A stretch of 64,000 nt of DNA from Maea johnstoni. Lineage: Eukaryota; Annelida; Polychaeta; Spionida; Magelonidae. The DNA is taken from assembly GCA_963942565.1 (NCBI GenBank), contig OZ012686.1, forward strand, positions 31,646,212 through 31,710,211. The letters are read 5' to 3'. Under the pieces are notes generated by a model. That model had not been told where the DNA came from and did not search any database. It saw only the letters and a list, made by a program, of their open reading frames with translations. The translations under genes and the position numbers were made by a program. Positions 53,266 through 64,000 of the stretch are shown one piece after another. The first letter of the stretch is position 1; each line of letters starts with the position of its first letter.

Positions 53266-54916
53266 TGCGGTACAGTATGAGTGGGCCCAGTCTAGAGGTT
53301 CACCCATTACTACAGCCCCCTTAGCGCCCTTACACTCCAGTCGACTCCGCTAGCATTCCTGCCCATATTAGCCAGGAAATACAGCATTAGTGCTAATAAT
53401 CCATTATTTCCCCCATAGATCATGTCTGATGTGTGGGGAATAAATGCTGATGGACTGTACAGTAGAGGGCTGTATATCACACTACTAGTAGCTGTATGCT
53501 GACACACTGCGAGATTTTCAACAGGTCACCTGAGGTCAAGGGGATCTGCTCATAAAGATTGTGTACGAAGTTCATAGTGCATTGATAGCACACTTATGAT
53601 TTATATCCTTTTAGTTGTTCTTCTTAAGAGCTAATAGGTTCATCGATGCATGATGTGAAGAAAATAATAAAAAAGCAACTGAATATTTTTCTGGCAGTTA
53701 GGTGTATTTTACTCAGGTTACAACCGAGCATCCATCTACTATAGCTACAAACCGATCAATACACAGATGCAGTGAAGAAACTCATTTACTGATATCTTTA
53801 TACAGATATGACACATATCTACGTTAGTGGTTTTGCTACTTGAAGGTACATCTTTTCTGTAATAGAAATATACTCAAGTTCTCAGAAAATGGACGTAGAA
53901 AACTAGCTTTGTAGATAGGCATTATACCATACCTAGATGTCTTTTCCAAAGCTGAAGTTTTCACACTTAGTATTGAGGATGATGTATTGAGCAACAAGTG
54001 TCTAGAACTGTCTGTTGTAAAGAGAGTATTTGTTCAGCCTTTATTCACCATGTGTTTGCTGGAGCAGGTGTGCTTAGCAGGAGTATTTCATGAACTTTGT
54101 TTTGAGCTGGGCGCTGTACTTATGACATTGTTGTGTCTAGAGAGAGGATGTTTGCTCATGGTGTAGATGCCATTCACCCGCTCCCTCAGTTCTAGACAAC
54201 ACCCCCAGCCAAGCAATTAAGCATACACACAACTAAAACAAAGCTCACGCAGCAGGCTCTTCTATGTAGATCATAGGTTTGTATGTTGAAAAAGGGTTTG
54301 ATATTGCAATTCTCTAAATTATGCAGATTTCTTTTAAAAAATAGGGCACAGAGATATCCAAACGTACTCTCTCTTTCTCATTCCAAGGTCCATAGTATGA
54401 GCATTGGAAATAGATGACTATTAAATCAATGTTCAAGTTAGCCCCCAAATGATAAACATGCATGCCTTAATAATTTTGTTAATTTCTTTCCATACTGTTG
54501 GTATGTGAGGACTTGTTGTGGTTTATGGTTGGCATTTTCCTTCTTCAATCTTCACACTCTGGTTTCATTCAATTAAACCTAGAACATTAGAAAAAGTGAC
54601 CGCTTTAAAATTGCAGTTCCAGTTAGATACTCGGATGTGACTGAATAGAATATTGATGTCAGAAAAATCTGTCTAGACAGATTATTTACTACCACAAAAG
54701 AATATTTACACTAGCGCTTGTATTCTGAGTGTTTCTGCAAATATAGATCTATGTTTGTACTGAATAATTCATTTGACTTTAGCTTCTTCTTCGGAAAGTC
54801 TGCCCATTTTGACAAGAATGCATTCATTAGCAATCTGCCTGGATTCAGCATACGAAGTGCTAAGTGCTTGCTATTAGATGTCTGTTATATTGCTGCATCT
54901 GCAGTCTGATGTATAA

Positions 54917-55123
54917 TTAACCCATTCATGCCCATCTCAAAATAGCATCTGAAATCTATATGGGTTTTATATTATTGAAGAATTTTTTTTGCCAAGTTGG
55001 ATTAGGGTAAATACTATGTCCTGTGAACAGTGGTACTTAACATCTTACAGTTCTGCTTTCTGTTAAAGTATATACAGCAATCTTTCAGGTCAGCCAAATA
55101 CTATTGGGATGCATGACTGTTAA
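54917..55123. mobile_element. TTAA-flanked MITE C
   Basis: Left TTAACCCATTCATGCCCATC, right in reverse TTAACAGTCATGCATCCC; 207 bases. Related left ends occur at 20850, 35476 and 58217. Confidence 0.5.
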
Positions 55124-55668
55124 GCCTTAAGAGTTTCCATCATTGCTGTATGTGGCTAGAGCAGACATCCCACGCTATCTCTTAGCTTGCTAGTCAGGCA
55201 CGGCATTCATTCATATTTTATGAGCCAGTATCCCCAGAAACTTGGCAGCCTCTCATAGCTACTGCTAGGGCTCTGCAGTAAAAAAAACAACGCTGAACAG
55301 GGTAGTGAGTGTTGTCCTTACTCGGGATTACACTACAAGGGTATTGTCTACCTTATTAGGTCTCAAGTAGTTGGTTATTCTTGCTATCTCTCCATCTTGT
55401 TCGCTTGATTTATCCATGTACAGTTGGTTGCTGTAAGATGTACTAGTCTATACCTAAATTTTCCGCATAACTACCTCAGAATGGGCTGGCCCTGTATGAC
55501 CTTGGGGTTTTGGCAAGGCTCGCTGGACTACTACTAGGAATACTAATGCCAAGCCAGCATCAGCCAGGACTGTGCAGCGAGAGCAAAAATGTACATACAA
55601 TACCTGGGCCACTTTCCTTATATACCCAATTCATCATTAACAATTGGTCATCAGGTTTTTGCAAAGTA

Positions 55669-55883
55669 TTAACCCTTATGGTGCTGGTGGCTAATTACAT
55701 AATGATGCAAAAAACTTGAAAAATGATTAAAACCCTGGCACATACATATGTGTACTCATATTTGAGAGTACTCAGTGCGAGCTATCCAATGAATACCAAC
55801 ATGATATGGTTTAGATGTATTTGAAAAAAATCTTTGCATCTTTGTGCATTGGACGAAAGTAACCTCAGTAGTGGAAGGGTTAA
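55669..55883. mobile_element. piggyBac-like MITE A, copy 5
   Basis: TTAACCCTTATGGTGCTGGT on the left, GTGGAAGGGTTAA on the right; 215 bases, full length compared with 12203-12416 and 17954-18166. Confidence 0.88.
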
Positions 55884-58605
55884 ACAATACTGTACTTTTG
55901 ATTGTTATTCCCACTGTAAATTACTAGGTCTGCTGTACCCGCATTATATAGTTTTTGATATACTCTTGTTCAATTTGACAAGGGCATTATCTATTTCAGA
56001 TTTTCTGACAGATGAAATTGTGTTTTTCTGGAAGCAGGTTATTTGTAACTTTTCAGGATGAGCTCATTGTGTTGGAATGCTGACTGGTGCGGTAAACAAT
56101 CTAAATATATTAGCATCTTTAGAATAGAGTGAAATCATGCAGTGAAGTTCCTGGTTGTTTGCTTGGTGGGAAACCAACCGGCGAACATGATTTCACCAAA
56201 AATATACTCATGATGGTCTTTATTTTTATTATAATGTACTAACGTGTTTATTGTAAATAAGAAAATTTACAAGCAACTTTGGTTTCAGTAAAACAACACA
56301 CCTCACTGCATTGAAATGTAAATAGTTAATGCCATAATGGTTGACTTATACGACCCTGCATCCAAGTATATATATATGAATATTAGCAAAGGTAGATCCA
56401 CCTTTGATATTAGTCAATGAACTTTCACTTGCATATTTTCTCTGTACCCCATATCTCCTATCATCTCTCCAAGTGCACCAGCACATATGTTTGGTTACCA
56501 CTCCCTAGTCTGACCCAGTTTACTAAGCTAACTAATAAGAGTTTAAGCTTGGAGTGCTCCCCGCCATCGCTTGCCTACCCTGGCAATGCCTACTTTGGAC
56601 CCCCCAGCACAGTGTGGAGTAATAGGTCATAATCTGAGCTGAATAAGCACTGATATGCAGCCAGTAATCTGAAAGCAAATATTGACAGAAAGTTGTGCTA
56701 TTTACAAGAATATAATGTCTCTCCTAGCTAGCCTTGGACTAGACGGTTTGTGCCTTGGTGCAAAAGTAGGGTTCCTGTCTGGCTAAGGAAAACAGATTAG
56801 TTGAGTTAACTATATAGGAATTCTTTTAAATGTTATCAAAGAAAATAATAGCTTTTGATATTTGTCCTTAAGTCAAAGAATTCAAATTATATCTCAAAGC
56901 TTTAATGGTATTATTAGCTGATAAGAGTGCAAAGCTGTATTACCACTTAACATTTTGAAAGAATGACCAATATTATGTGTATTTGCAAACTAGAGTTGTG
57001 CTCTGATTTCTTCAGTGCCCAACCACTAAGTATGAGTGTGTACTATAGGGATATAAGGATTGCTCAGGAACAAATAGCTGGTAGCCACAGTCTTGAACTT
57101 ATAAGCCAAATATAAATTATATTTTTGTAAGATATGATGATATTAGAAGATAAAACTGCAGAGAGGTATTAGCAAGCCATTTAAACAATATGCACAGTTG
57201 TATTTGCACATTTTTCTTCAGGGTTCTGAGAGAAAGATTGTTTCCTCATATGCAAGTGTACCATAAGGAACTTAGCTTTTAGCCACAGCCTTGAACTGTG
57301 CTGTAGGGGGTTGTCGGGAGTGCTTATGGCTTGTGTCAGGAGACTGGGTGACGTGTGTACTGCACGGCTCTGGCTTCTGCTATGCTATCATACATTACAT
57401 ACCATCCCTCTCCTGCTCCTGTCCCAGCACCTCCTTAGCCTGGTTCTCAGGCTGAGTTAGGTTTAATGCCATGCCACCACCAATACTGGGTGATAAGTGG
57501 GTGTGATGTCTCTCTCAATCTATAGATGGCAGCACAGTTTTCAGAAGTTGCATTTTGAAACTTGCGTTTTCAAAAAAAGCTTTAAGGATTAATACAGAAC
57601 TTAATTAAGGATGAAATCTTTTCAGGGTAGATCAATGAGACTCTGGGAAGAGCCAGTTAACACAGACTTGTAGCAAGTCTAATCACCAGTGTCCTATCGA
57701 GGGTGTGGATCCACCTCAATTATTCTCTCCATGGATTGCCGGATTTATATCTATAAATGACACTTCACATGCTATAGGATTGAATATGTAAATAGACAAA
57801 CGCAATGGTACACATGTAGATTATGTTATCTCAAAATGATGGTACTTATCCTCATTGAATCTAGTAGCATATCAGAAGCCCTGAAATATGTTTTATGACT
57901 TATCAGTAAAGCTGTGATTTGAGCAGACTCCATGATATAGAACACTCCTTATCTCTTCTCACACCAAACATCTAGTTTTAGCTTGCCTGGCTTCTGACTT
58001 TCAGTTTCTAGGCTGGTTTGCGCTTGCTGTGTTTATTGGAGACAAATGTTCTCTGTCGGTTGCCAACTTGTAATTTGGGATGTTTCTGTTAAATCTGTAG
58101 TTGTATACATGCAGCTGGCGAGGCTGAAAATTGGACCAGTAAATCGTGAGGTGAATATGCCTTGGGGCAGAAGAAGCTTACTTAACAGTCTGGTCGCAAT
58201 GTACCCTGGGAGAAGCTTAACCCATTCACTCCCGCAGAGCCCCTAGTGGTCTTAGTCAGAACTTCTGAAGGAAAAAAAATATATCATTCAATGAAAATTC
58301 CAAAAAAAAGAAATTTGATAGTAAGTTTTGTATCTGCCTCTAAACTAAAGGTAACTAACTACTAATTATTTCTTTTGTACTTCTTTCATTACAATATATC
58401 TGGAAAGTAGGGCGGTCATTGGTATCTTATTAACCTCGATTCGATGTTCAACAAAATATTTGGGGGCTTGGGGCAGCGAGTTTGAAGATGGAATTGATAT
58501 TATCAGATTTTTACCAATCCAATTTTCGGCACCTGAAATATGTCAATCCCTCGATCCGGTCTGCAACGATGACAGCTCTACTGGAAAGTATTTGATTATG
58601 TGGAT
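55884..58605 (+). other. Putative intron stretch
   Basis: No gene recognised. A TTAACCCATTCACTCCCGCA end at 58217 marks a partial TTAA-type element. Confidence 0.4.
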
Positions 58606-58613
58606 GTTCTGGG

Positions 58614-58929
58614 CAGTGTCTTAGCCAGGAATTAGAAACTGGGTGCCTAAATTTGGCAGTTGTAAAATTTTTGGGCGTCCAAATTTTTAAGGGGGATCAC
58701 ACTATACTCATATTTCAACCATGTACACATGTATAAATTCATCAAAATAAGGCATGATATCATTAAACAATGTCATGGGAATTATAAGGAGATGAAAAAA
58801 GTCAATTATAAGCTTGAGATTGAGATTTTTAGAAATTCCACACAAAAATATCTGGGTGTCCTGAGGGGTTCTTTTTAAGGGTTTGGGTGTCCAAAAAGGC
58901 ACCCAGACGCCCTGCTGGCTAAGACCATG
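58614..58929. mobile_element. hAT MITE (CAGGGTCTTAGCCAG family), 316 bases, TSD GTTCTGGG
   Basis: Left CAGTGTCTTAGCCAG, right in reverse CATGGTCTTAGCCAG; flanked by the perfect 8 bp GTTCTGGG (58606-58613, 58930-58937). An 8 bp duplication with CAG ends is the hAT signature. Interior inverted pieces actgggtgcc / ggcacccag adjoin the ends. Confidence 0.9.
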
Positions 58930-58937
58930 GTTCTGGG

Positions 58938-59825
58938 CATGTTGTGGTCAAGACATTCCTTTCTCTGGAGCTGTCCTGAGCAGGGTGAAGGTTGTGGACT
59001 GGTCAATCTCTCCTCTCCTAAATATTTTGAGTTTGCTCTGAGGAGGACCTGGTGGCTAACATGCAAATCCTCGGAGGGGCCTTTCCAGCAGCATTGCTCA
59101 TTATACTCAAAGCTTTACTGTCAAGGGTTGCATATGTATGAACCTTGTATACACACAACTCATCTTTCTACCAGGCAAAGGTAAAAAAAACATTACTTGT
59201 CTTCTGATCAGTGATGTATATTAGAAAATCGCCAGGAAGAAATGTTATTGTTTTTGGTTCATAAGTAAGCTAACCAGAAAGACAAATGTAATTGTTTTTG
59301 GTTCATAAGAAGGTAAACTTTTAAAATCTACTTTGTTCATTTGGCTCTGTCTCCTTGTCTGGAAATGACTGGAATACAAATTGAGTTCTACAAATGTTGA
59401 ACATTAGTTACATTACTATTATCTGTAAAGTACATAATTTCATGTGTGCATTGCATTATTGGCAACATCATTTAAGTCAATCATAGAAGTCTCCCTCATG
59501 ATGTTTTATGAACAAGGAGTTTCAGCCCTCATTCCTGTAAGGTCTGTCTGACTTCTTAACGTTCTTGTACATAGCTAACCTGAGATGTGTACTGCAGTTG
59601 CTAGGCAATGATTTTGTATCTAAGCGACACCCCAGGGTAACTCTGAGGAGGCTTTGGTGTAATATTGGTGGTTAGTTGAGAGGATATCTTACAAGCCTGA
59701 AGGCGATATCTAATTACACTTTACTGTCAAGTTACATTAACTTGTTGCATCCCATCTGTTGCAACTCCTATGTCCTTTGGACAAACGTCAGAGCTCAGAA
59801 GTAATGTATGCAACCTTCATGTATA
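58938..59825 (+). other. Putative intron stretch
   Basis: Contains a two-copy tandem repeat of about 44 bases at 59241-59320 (aaatgttattgtttttggtt / aaatgtaattgtttttggtt, each followed by cataag). Nothing else recognised. Confidence 0.5.
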
Positions 59826-59833
59826 CTTATCAA

Positions 59834-59902
59834 CAGGAACTTAGCCAGGATTTTCATAATAGGGTGTCCAAATTGGGATTTTAAGAAGTGACTAAGACCC
59901 TG
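59834..59902. mobile_element. Internally deleted hAT MITE, 69 bases, TSD CTTATCAA
   Basis: Left CAGGAACTTAGCCAGG, right in reverse CAGGGTCTTAGTCA; flanked by the perfect 8 bp CTTATCAA (59826-59833, 59903-59910). Same family as 58614-58929 with most of the interior gone. Confidence 0.88.
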
Positions 59903-59910
59903 CTTATCAA

Positions 59911-62391
59911 TCATGCATCATTCTTTTCTGTTGTAAAGTGAGTATGCTGTATCAGTTGAAACACATAACATTATAAACATTCCTCATGGAGTAAACAGTG
60001 ATATATGTATTTATGGGTACATGTTTAGCTATGATAAACCCTTGCCTGCCTCCCAGGCCATATTTAAATGTCATCCCTTGTCGATACATGGCATACTATG
60101 AGAGTAGATAGAATTTTGTGAATGAAATGGCCAACAGTAGGCAACAAGTCCCTATGTAGTATAGGTGCAGGCATACATTTATATCAAAGGTTTATAAACC
60201 TTTGTTTATATATAATAAAGCAAAAACACTTTAAAGCCTAGTAGCTAGGCTATGATGCACACTAGCAGGTTGGATTCAGGGAAGGAAAGAAAGCTTGAGG
60301 TATTCTGTACAGGGCTGGAGGAGGCAGCTGTACTGACCTGGGATAGGAGTCTAGAGCTTGATTTATGATGAACCACGTGGAGGACAGCTATGATATTGAT
60401 TTCAGACCGACAAAGAGAATTCTGACATTGGGACATCAAATACGATTACACAACACCATGTAATAGTGGAATGGAATGAACAATTTGCTTAACTCTTGCA
60501 TGATAACATAGAATATTCACGAGCATGACTTGAACACAATAAGCTATTTCCATTAATATCTACTGCTGCATATCTAAACGTATATCCAGTTGTAAGTGTG
60601 ATGACCCAGATATTCTAAGGATGACCTATGAAAAGTGCCAGGATGTCCAAGGAAGTCTAGAATGCCGTTGGCAAGGCACCTTACTTTATATGATGCTCAG
60701 TATGGCATGAGGCCGCACATAGAATTATAGTAATAGTAGATACAGAATTCCAATCTTGTTGACCTTATTGAGTATAATGATGAGGATGTATATTTAATCA
60801 ATTAGCTAAAATCACCTAAAATTGACATCATTCATCAGATTCTTGTACTAGGCGATTTTCACTGAGTAGAGCATTCTGGGATAGCTATGAGTTGCTAGGA
60901 GCAATCTTACCTAATAGCATACTGCTTGGAGATTCTCACCTAGCCAAGAAATCCTGGTAGTAGTCTAGATACCAAGTGGAATCCCCCACCCTCCCTGTGT
61001 GCTTGGAGAATCTTGAGTATAGATAGATTGATAGATAATCTTTATTTCAAGTCAGAAAATAATTTTACATATAGTAAACACGAGCTGCTCAGGCTCTTGG
61101 CCGACAAGTAGATAATAGTAGATGCTAAGTACAATATCCTAATTATAGCATTCTTGAGAGTAGATGCACAGTTCAATGCCATATCCTAGCTCTACCCTGT
61201 ATGTCTATCAGTGCCATGGAATCCTGATGTGACCCAGTAGAGCCACATGGCGGCATCAGCAGCTCAGGATAGAGCAGCATCAGCAGCAGCACGTTCCCAC
61301 CCCTCCCACAACTGCCGAGAGCCTGCAAGATTTACTACACTTGCCACATGTTGCACTGCTCTGCAGGCCTGACAAAACATTCCTCACTCGTATTGTTTTC
61401 ACCGTGACCTCCTGTGCAAGTGGGTGTGGCACTGGAGAAATAGCTTGGGGTCTGGTAAGACTAGGGTTCAAAATTAACCCCAGCACTAATAATTTTCTTT
61501 AAAACTTACTTTCTATTTATTTTAACACCGGTTGGTGGTGGTTAAGCACTTTATGCTTAAAAAGTTGGTTGTTTCTTCTCACTGACCCTAACAAATTTTA
61601 ACTCTAAAAGTCCCTACCCTAAAAAAAAAAAAAAAGAAAATACGCCCTTCCTACTTCCTATCAACATAAACATGCATGAAACTCACATTTCTTTTGAAAA
61701 AAAAACTTACCCCAAAAAATATTTCACTTACCTACCTACCCTATTTATATATTTTTGGGGGGAACCACTGCAGGAAATTCACAATTTTTTAGGCCTTATC
61801 CTTGTCTTTTGATAACTGTCTTCTCCCTTGGGCACAGTACAGATTCATTTATAAGTCATGTATTTCTATAGACACTTTGCAAGTTTGACTTAGAAATACC
61901 ATGGATGGCCTTTCATTGCTTGTCTGGAGCCTGGCTCTAGGAATCAGTTATGTCTTCCACTTAATTGGCTGAGCCACACTTGAAAGCTTAATAAGCATGC
62001 AGGACTGCCACTGAACCAACGTCCTCTCTCCTCTGGAGATGGAGGACGAACGTCTAGTGCATCAAGGCTCGGGCAGTCATCTGTGGGCGCTCTCACGCCG
62101 CTAGGAGCTGCCTGGTGACTGTGCGTGTCAATTCCATATTTGTCTAACAAATTGCATGGAAAAACACACTGGTGGTTCTTATAGGCATTAAAATCAATAG
62201 ACGGAAAAAAAGATAACAGCGGCTACATGCTAGTGCGCTCTGCGGGATATTTTTCTAAATGAACACATGTCTGGTAAAAGAAGGTGTTTTTCATTGCTGC
62301 ATTCCATACTAACAAGGGCTGATTTCTTCATCAGTACTATGTAATGCTACATGTATATTTCTGGACATTGCAACAGCCACTGTACATAGCC
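59911..62391 (+). other. Putative intron stretch
   Basis: No gene recognised. 61,240-61,450 and 62,020-62,150 are GC-richer; a poly-A run lies at 61621-61635. Confidence 0.4.
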
Positions 62392-62427
<36 letters not shown>

Positions 62428-62440
62428 GTAATATTGATAA
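62392..62440. repeat. (TAA)n microsatellite
   Basis: About eleven ATA/TAA units followed by imperfect tagtaatattgataatgata. Confidence 0.95.
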
Positions 62441-62905
62441 TGATAACATTTTAAAATGAAATATTTTTTTCATTTTGATTGATTTGTATATTTCATTACT
62501 GGTGACATTTAACATAATCAGAAATCCTCTCTAGGTGCACATATATCACATTTTCCACCTATTGCAATATAGACAGTGTCTGTTATGTAAGCTTATATCC
62601 TCAGCAGGTACCATTACCTGAGCATGCTGGTGTTATTGGCACTGGGCGGCTACTGTGCTACAGGTCTTGTGGTTGGCGCCAGGCTGCCATGAATATTGAT
62701 AGAGTGGTGGTGATATGGTAGTAATCAAGTCATAAAGGGTCCCCCTGGCAGGATTTATAGGGGGACTGTGAAGGTTGACCTTCACCTCTAGAGCTACTCT
62801 ATAATAGGACTCCATGGGCCGACATACTCAACTTGTTGCTGGCCTAACACATAAACAATACATATGGTACGCATCTATTCAGATAGAGGCCTCATAGCTC
62901 ATAAC

Positions 62906-63382
62906 TAGGGATGTCATTGATATGAAATTTTATCGATTCGATTAATTGATATATATTTCGATTCGATTCGATTCGATACACCATAACGTGCTCGTAGGGC
63001 ACAATTATTTGTAGGGATGTCACTGATATCCCTTTTTTTCAATTTGATTAATTGCTATACTCTTTCCAATATATATCGATTGGATTCGATTCAGTTCGAT
63101 AACCTGTGTCATGGCCATATGCCTGAGTAAAGTACACCATTCCTTCCAATTTCTCTTACAAAAGCCATAGAAAAATTGTTCAATACTTAGTCAGAGTTTC
63201 ACATTGCGTTAGTTTAACATGAAAATATCTGGGAAAGTTGTGTTTTTTATTAATAATCATACGCTATTATTGGGTTGCAGAATATCGATTATTTCGATTC
63301 GATACCCAACCATTCGATTCGATTTAATTGACAAAGTGAAAATGTCGATCGATCGATTTGTCGACTATCGATGACATCCCTA
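62906..63382. mobile_element. hAT MITE, 477 bases, TSD CTCATAAC, with a repeated inner end
   Basis: Left TAGGGATGTCATTGATA, right in reverse TAGGGATGTCATCGATA; flanked by the perfect 8 bp CTCATAAC (62898-62905, 63383-63390). A second left end TAGGGATGTCACTGATA starts at 63013. The interior is full of attcgattcgatt repeats. Non-coding. Confidence 0.93.
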
Positions 63383-63390
63383 CTCATAAC

Positions 63391-63835
63391 TACAGCAGTC
63401 ACTGCATGTTGCCGAAAGTCTGGGTTTGACACATTTCTGCACTGCAGACAAAAAGACTATTCTGCTTGAGGTTCTTTATTCCCAGTTAATCTTGGATAAA
63501 CATGAAATCAGAATAATATTTCCATGTAAACAACTGAGTGAGATATCCTGTGGAAAAATAATTAGAAGTTTAGATGGTGCAAGTGGAGTTACAAGTGATT
63601 GAATGATGTTTTGTTCAACATGCTCTTGACCTAAATTCCAGATGCATTCCATGTTATATCCATAATGTATACTGAAGACAAGAAATAACCGGCTGGAATT
63701 CAGGTTACATATAGTGGCATTTCATAAAAATATTTATAGCTTAACTTGCTTAAGCTACTTTTGAATATTGTTTTCTTAAATATACTTGTATTTTTATAAC
63801 ATTGGTGTTCATCAGATAAATAATTAATAACTCAT
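63391..63835 (+). other. Putative intron stretch
   Basis: Short stretch between two hAT MITEs; nothing recognised. Confidence 0.4.
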
Positions 63836-64000
63836 CAGGGTCTTAGCCAGGATTTAGAAACTGGGTGCCCAAAATTGGCTTTTGTAAAATTATTGGGTGT
63901 CCAAAATTTAAAGGGGCACCATAATATATTCAGATTTCAACCATAAACATGTATAAATTCATAAAGATAAGTCATTTTATCCTTATACAATGTCATGGGA
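63836..64000. mobile_element. hAT MITE (CAGGGTCTTAGCCAG family), cut by window end
   Basis: Starts CAGGGTCTTAGCCAGG and follows 58614-58929 closely through aatgtcatggga, where the window stops. Confidence 0.85.

Larger units (their letters stand above)
51656..55668 (+). other. Putative intron stretch
   Basis: Holds a repeat C fragment (53155-53265), a TTAA-flanked MITE (54917-55123) and a GC-richer block (52,630-52,830). Nothing else recognised. Confidence 0.4.

Overview
The window is nuclear DNA from a multicellular animal. It is AT-rich, has GT-AG introns, is full of short inverted-repeat DNA transposons, and holds one clear gene split into many small exons. The protein is very close to the vertebrate homologue and the repeats look like those of marine invertebrates. 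A non-vertebrate deuterostome or a mollusc-like animal fits best, but the sequence alone does not fix the phylum. No bacterial, viral or LTR-element genes were seen.

Region 1 (1-25.2 kb, + strand): the VPS39 (Vam6) gene, encoding a subunit of the HOPS tethering complex of late endosomes and lysosomes. Nineteen coding exons join in consistent phase and give 737 residues plus a stop. The first roughly 130 residues, the promoter and the 5' UTR lie before the window. Introns are mostly 0.3-1 kb, but one is 3.5 kb and one 9.6 kb, both loaded with transposons. Several introns carry tandem, decayed copies of the edge of the neighbouring exon, splice site included. One of these copies (2040-2079) differs from the real exon only at third codon positions over 12 codons.

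Region 2 (25.2-30.6 kb): the VPS39 3' UTR and intergenic DNA. A near polyadenylation signal lies 160 bases after the stop. At 29.7-30.0 kb a roughly 156-base block carrying AATAAA is duplicated in tandem and may be a distal polyadenylation region.

Region 3 (30.6-64 kb): probably the promoter, non-coding first exon and very long first intron of a second + strand gene whose coding exons lie beyond the window. Promoter-like motifs (GC box, inverted CCAAT, TGATGTCATC) sit at 30.58-30.71 kb and a good splice donor at 31,055. No convincing coding exon follows. The stretch holds DNA transposons, microsatellites and GC-richer islands that resemble conserved regulatory DNA.

Mobile elements: (a) a 2.8 kb inverted-repeat transposon (44,196-47,005) with a C2H2-finger gene and two classes of subterminal motif ending in CGAGC, which I cannot place in a known family; (b) four elements with CAGG...CCTG-type ends and 5-6 bp target duplications, like hAT5/hAT6-type elements; (c) hAT MITEs with perfect 8 bp target duplications; (d) piggyBac-like MITEs flanked by TTAA; (e) a TA-flanked Tc1/mariner-like MITE. 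Almost all are non-autonomous.
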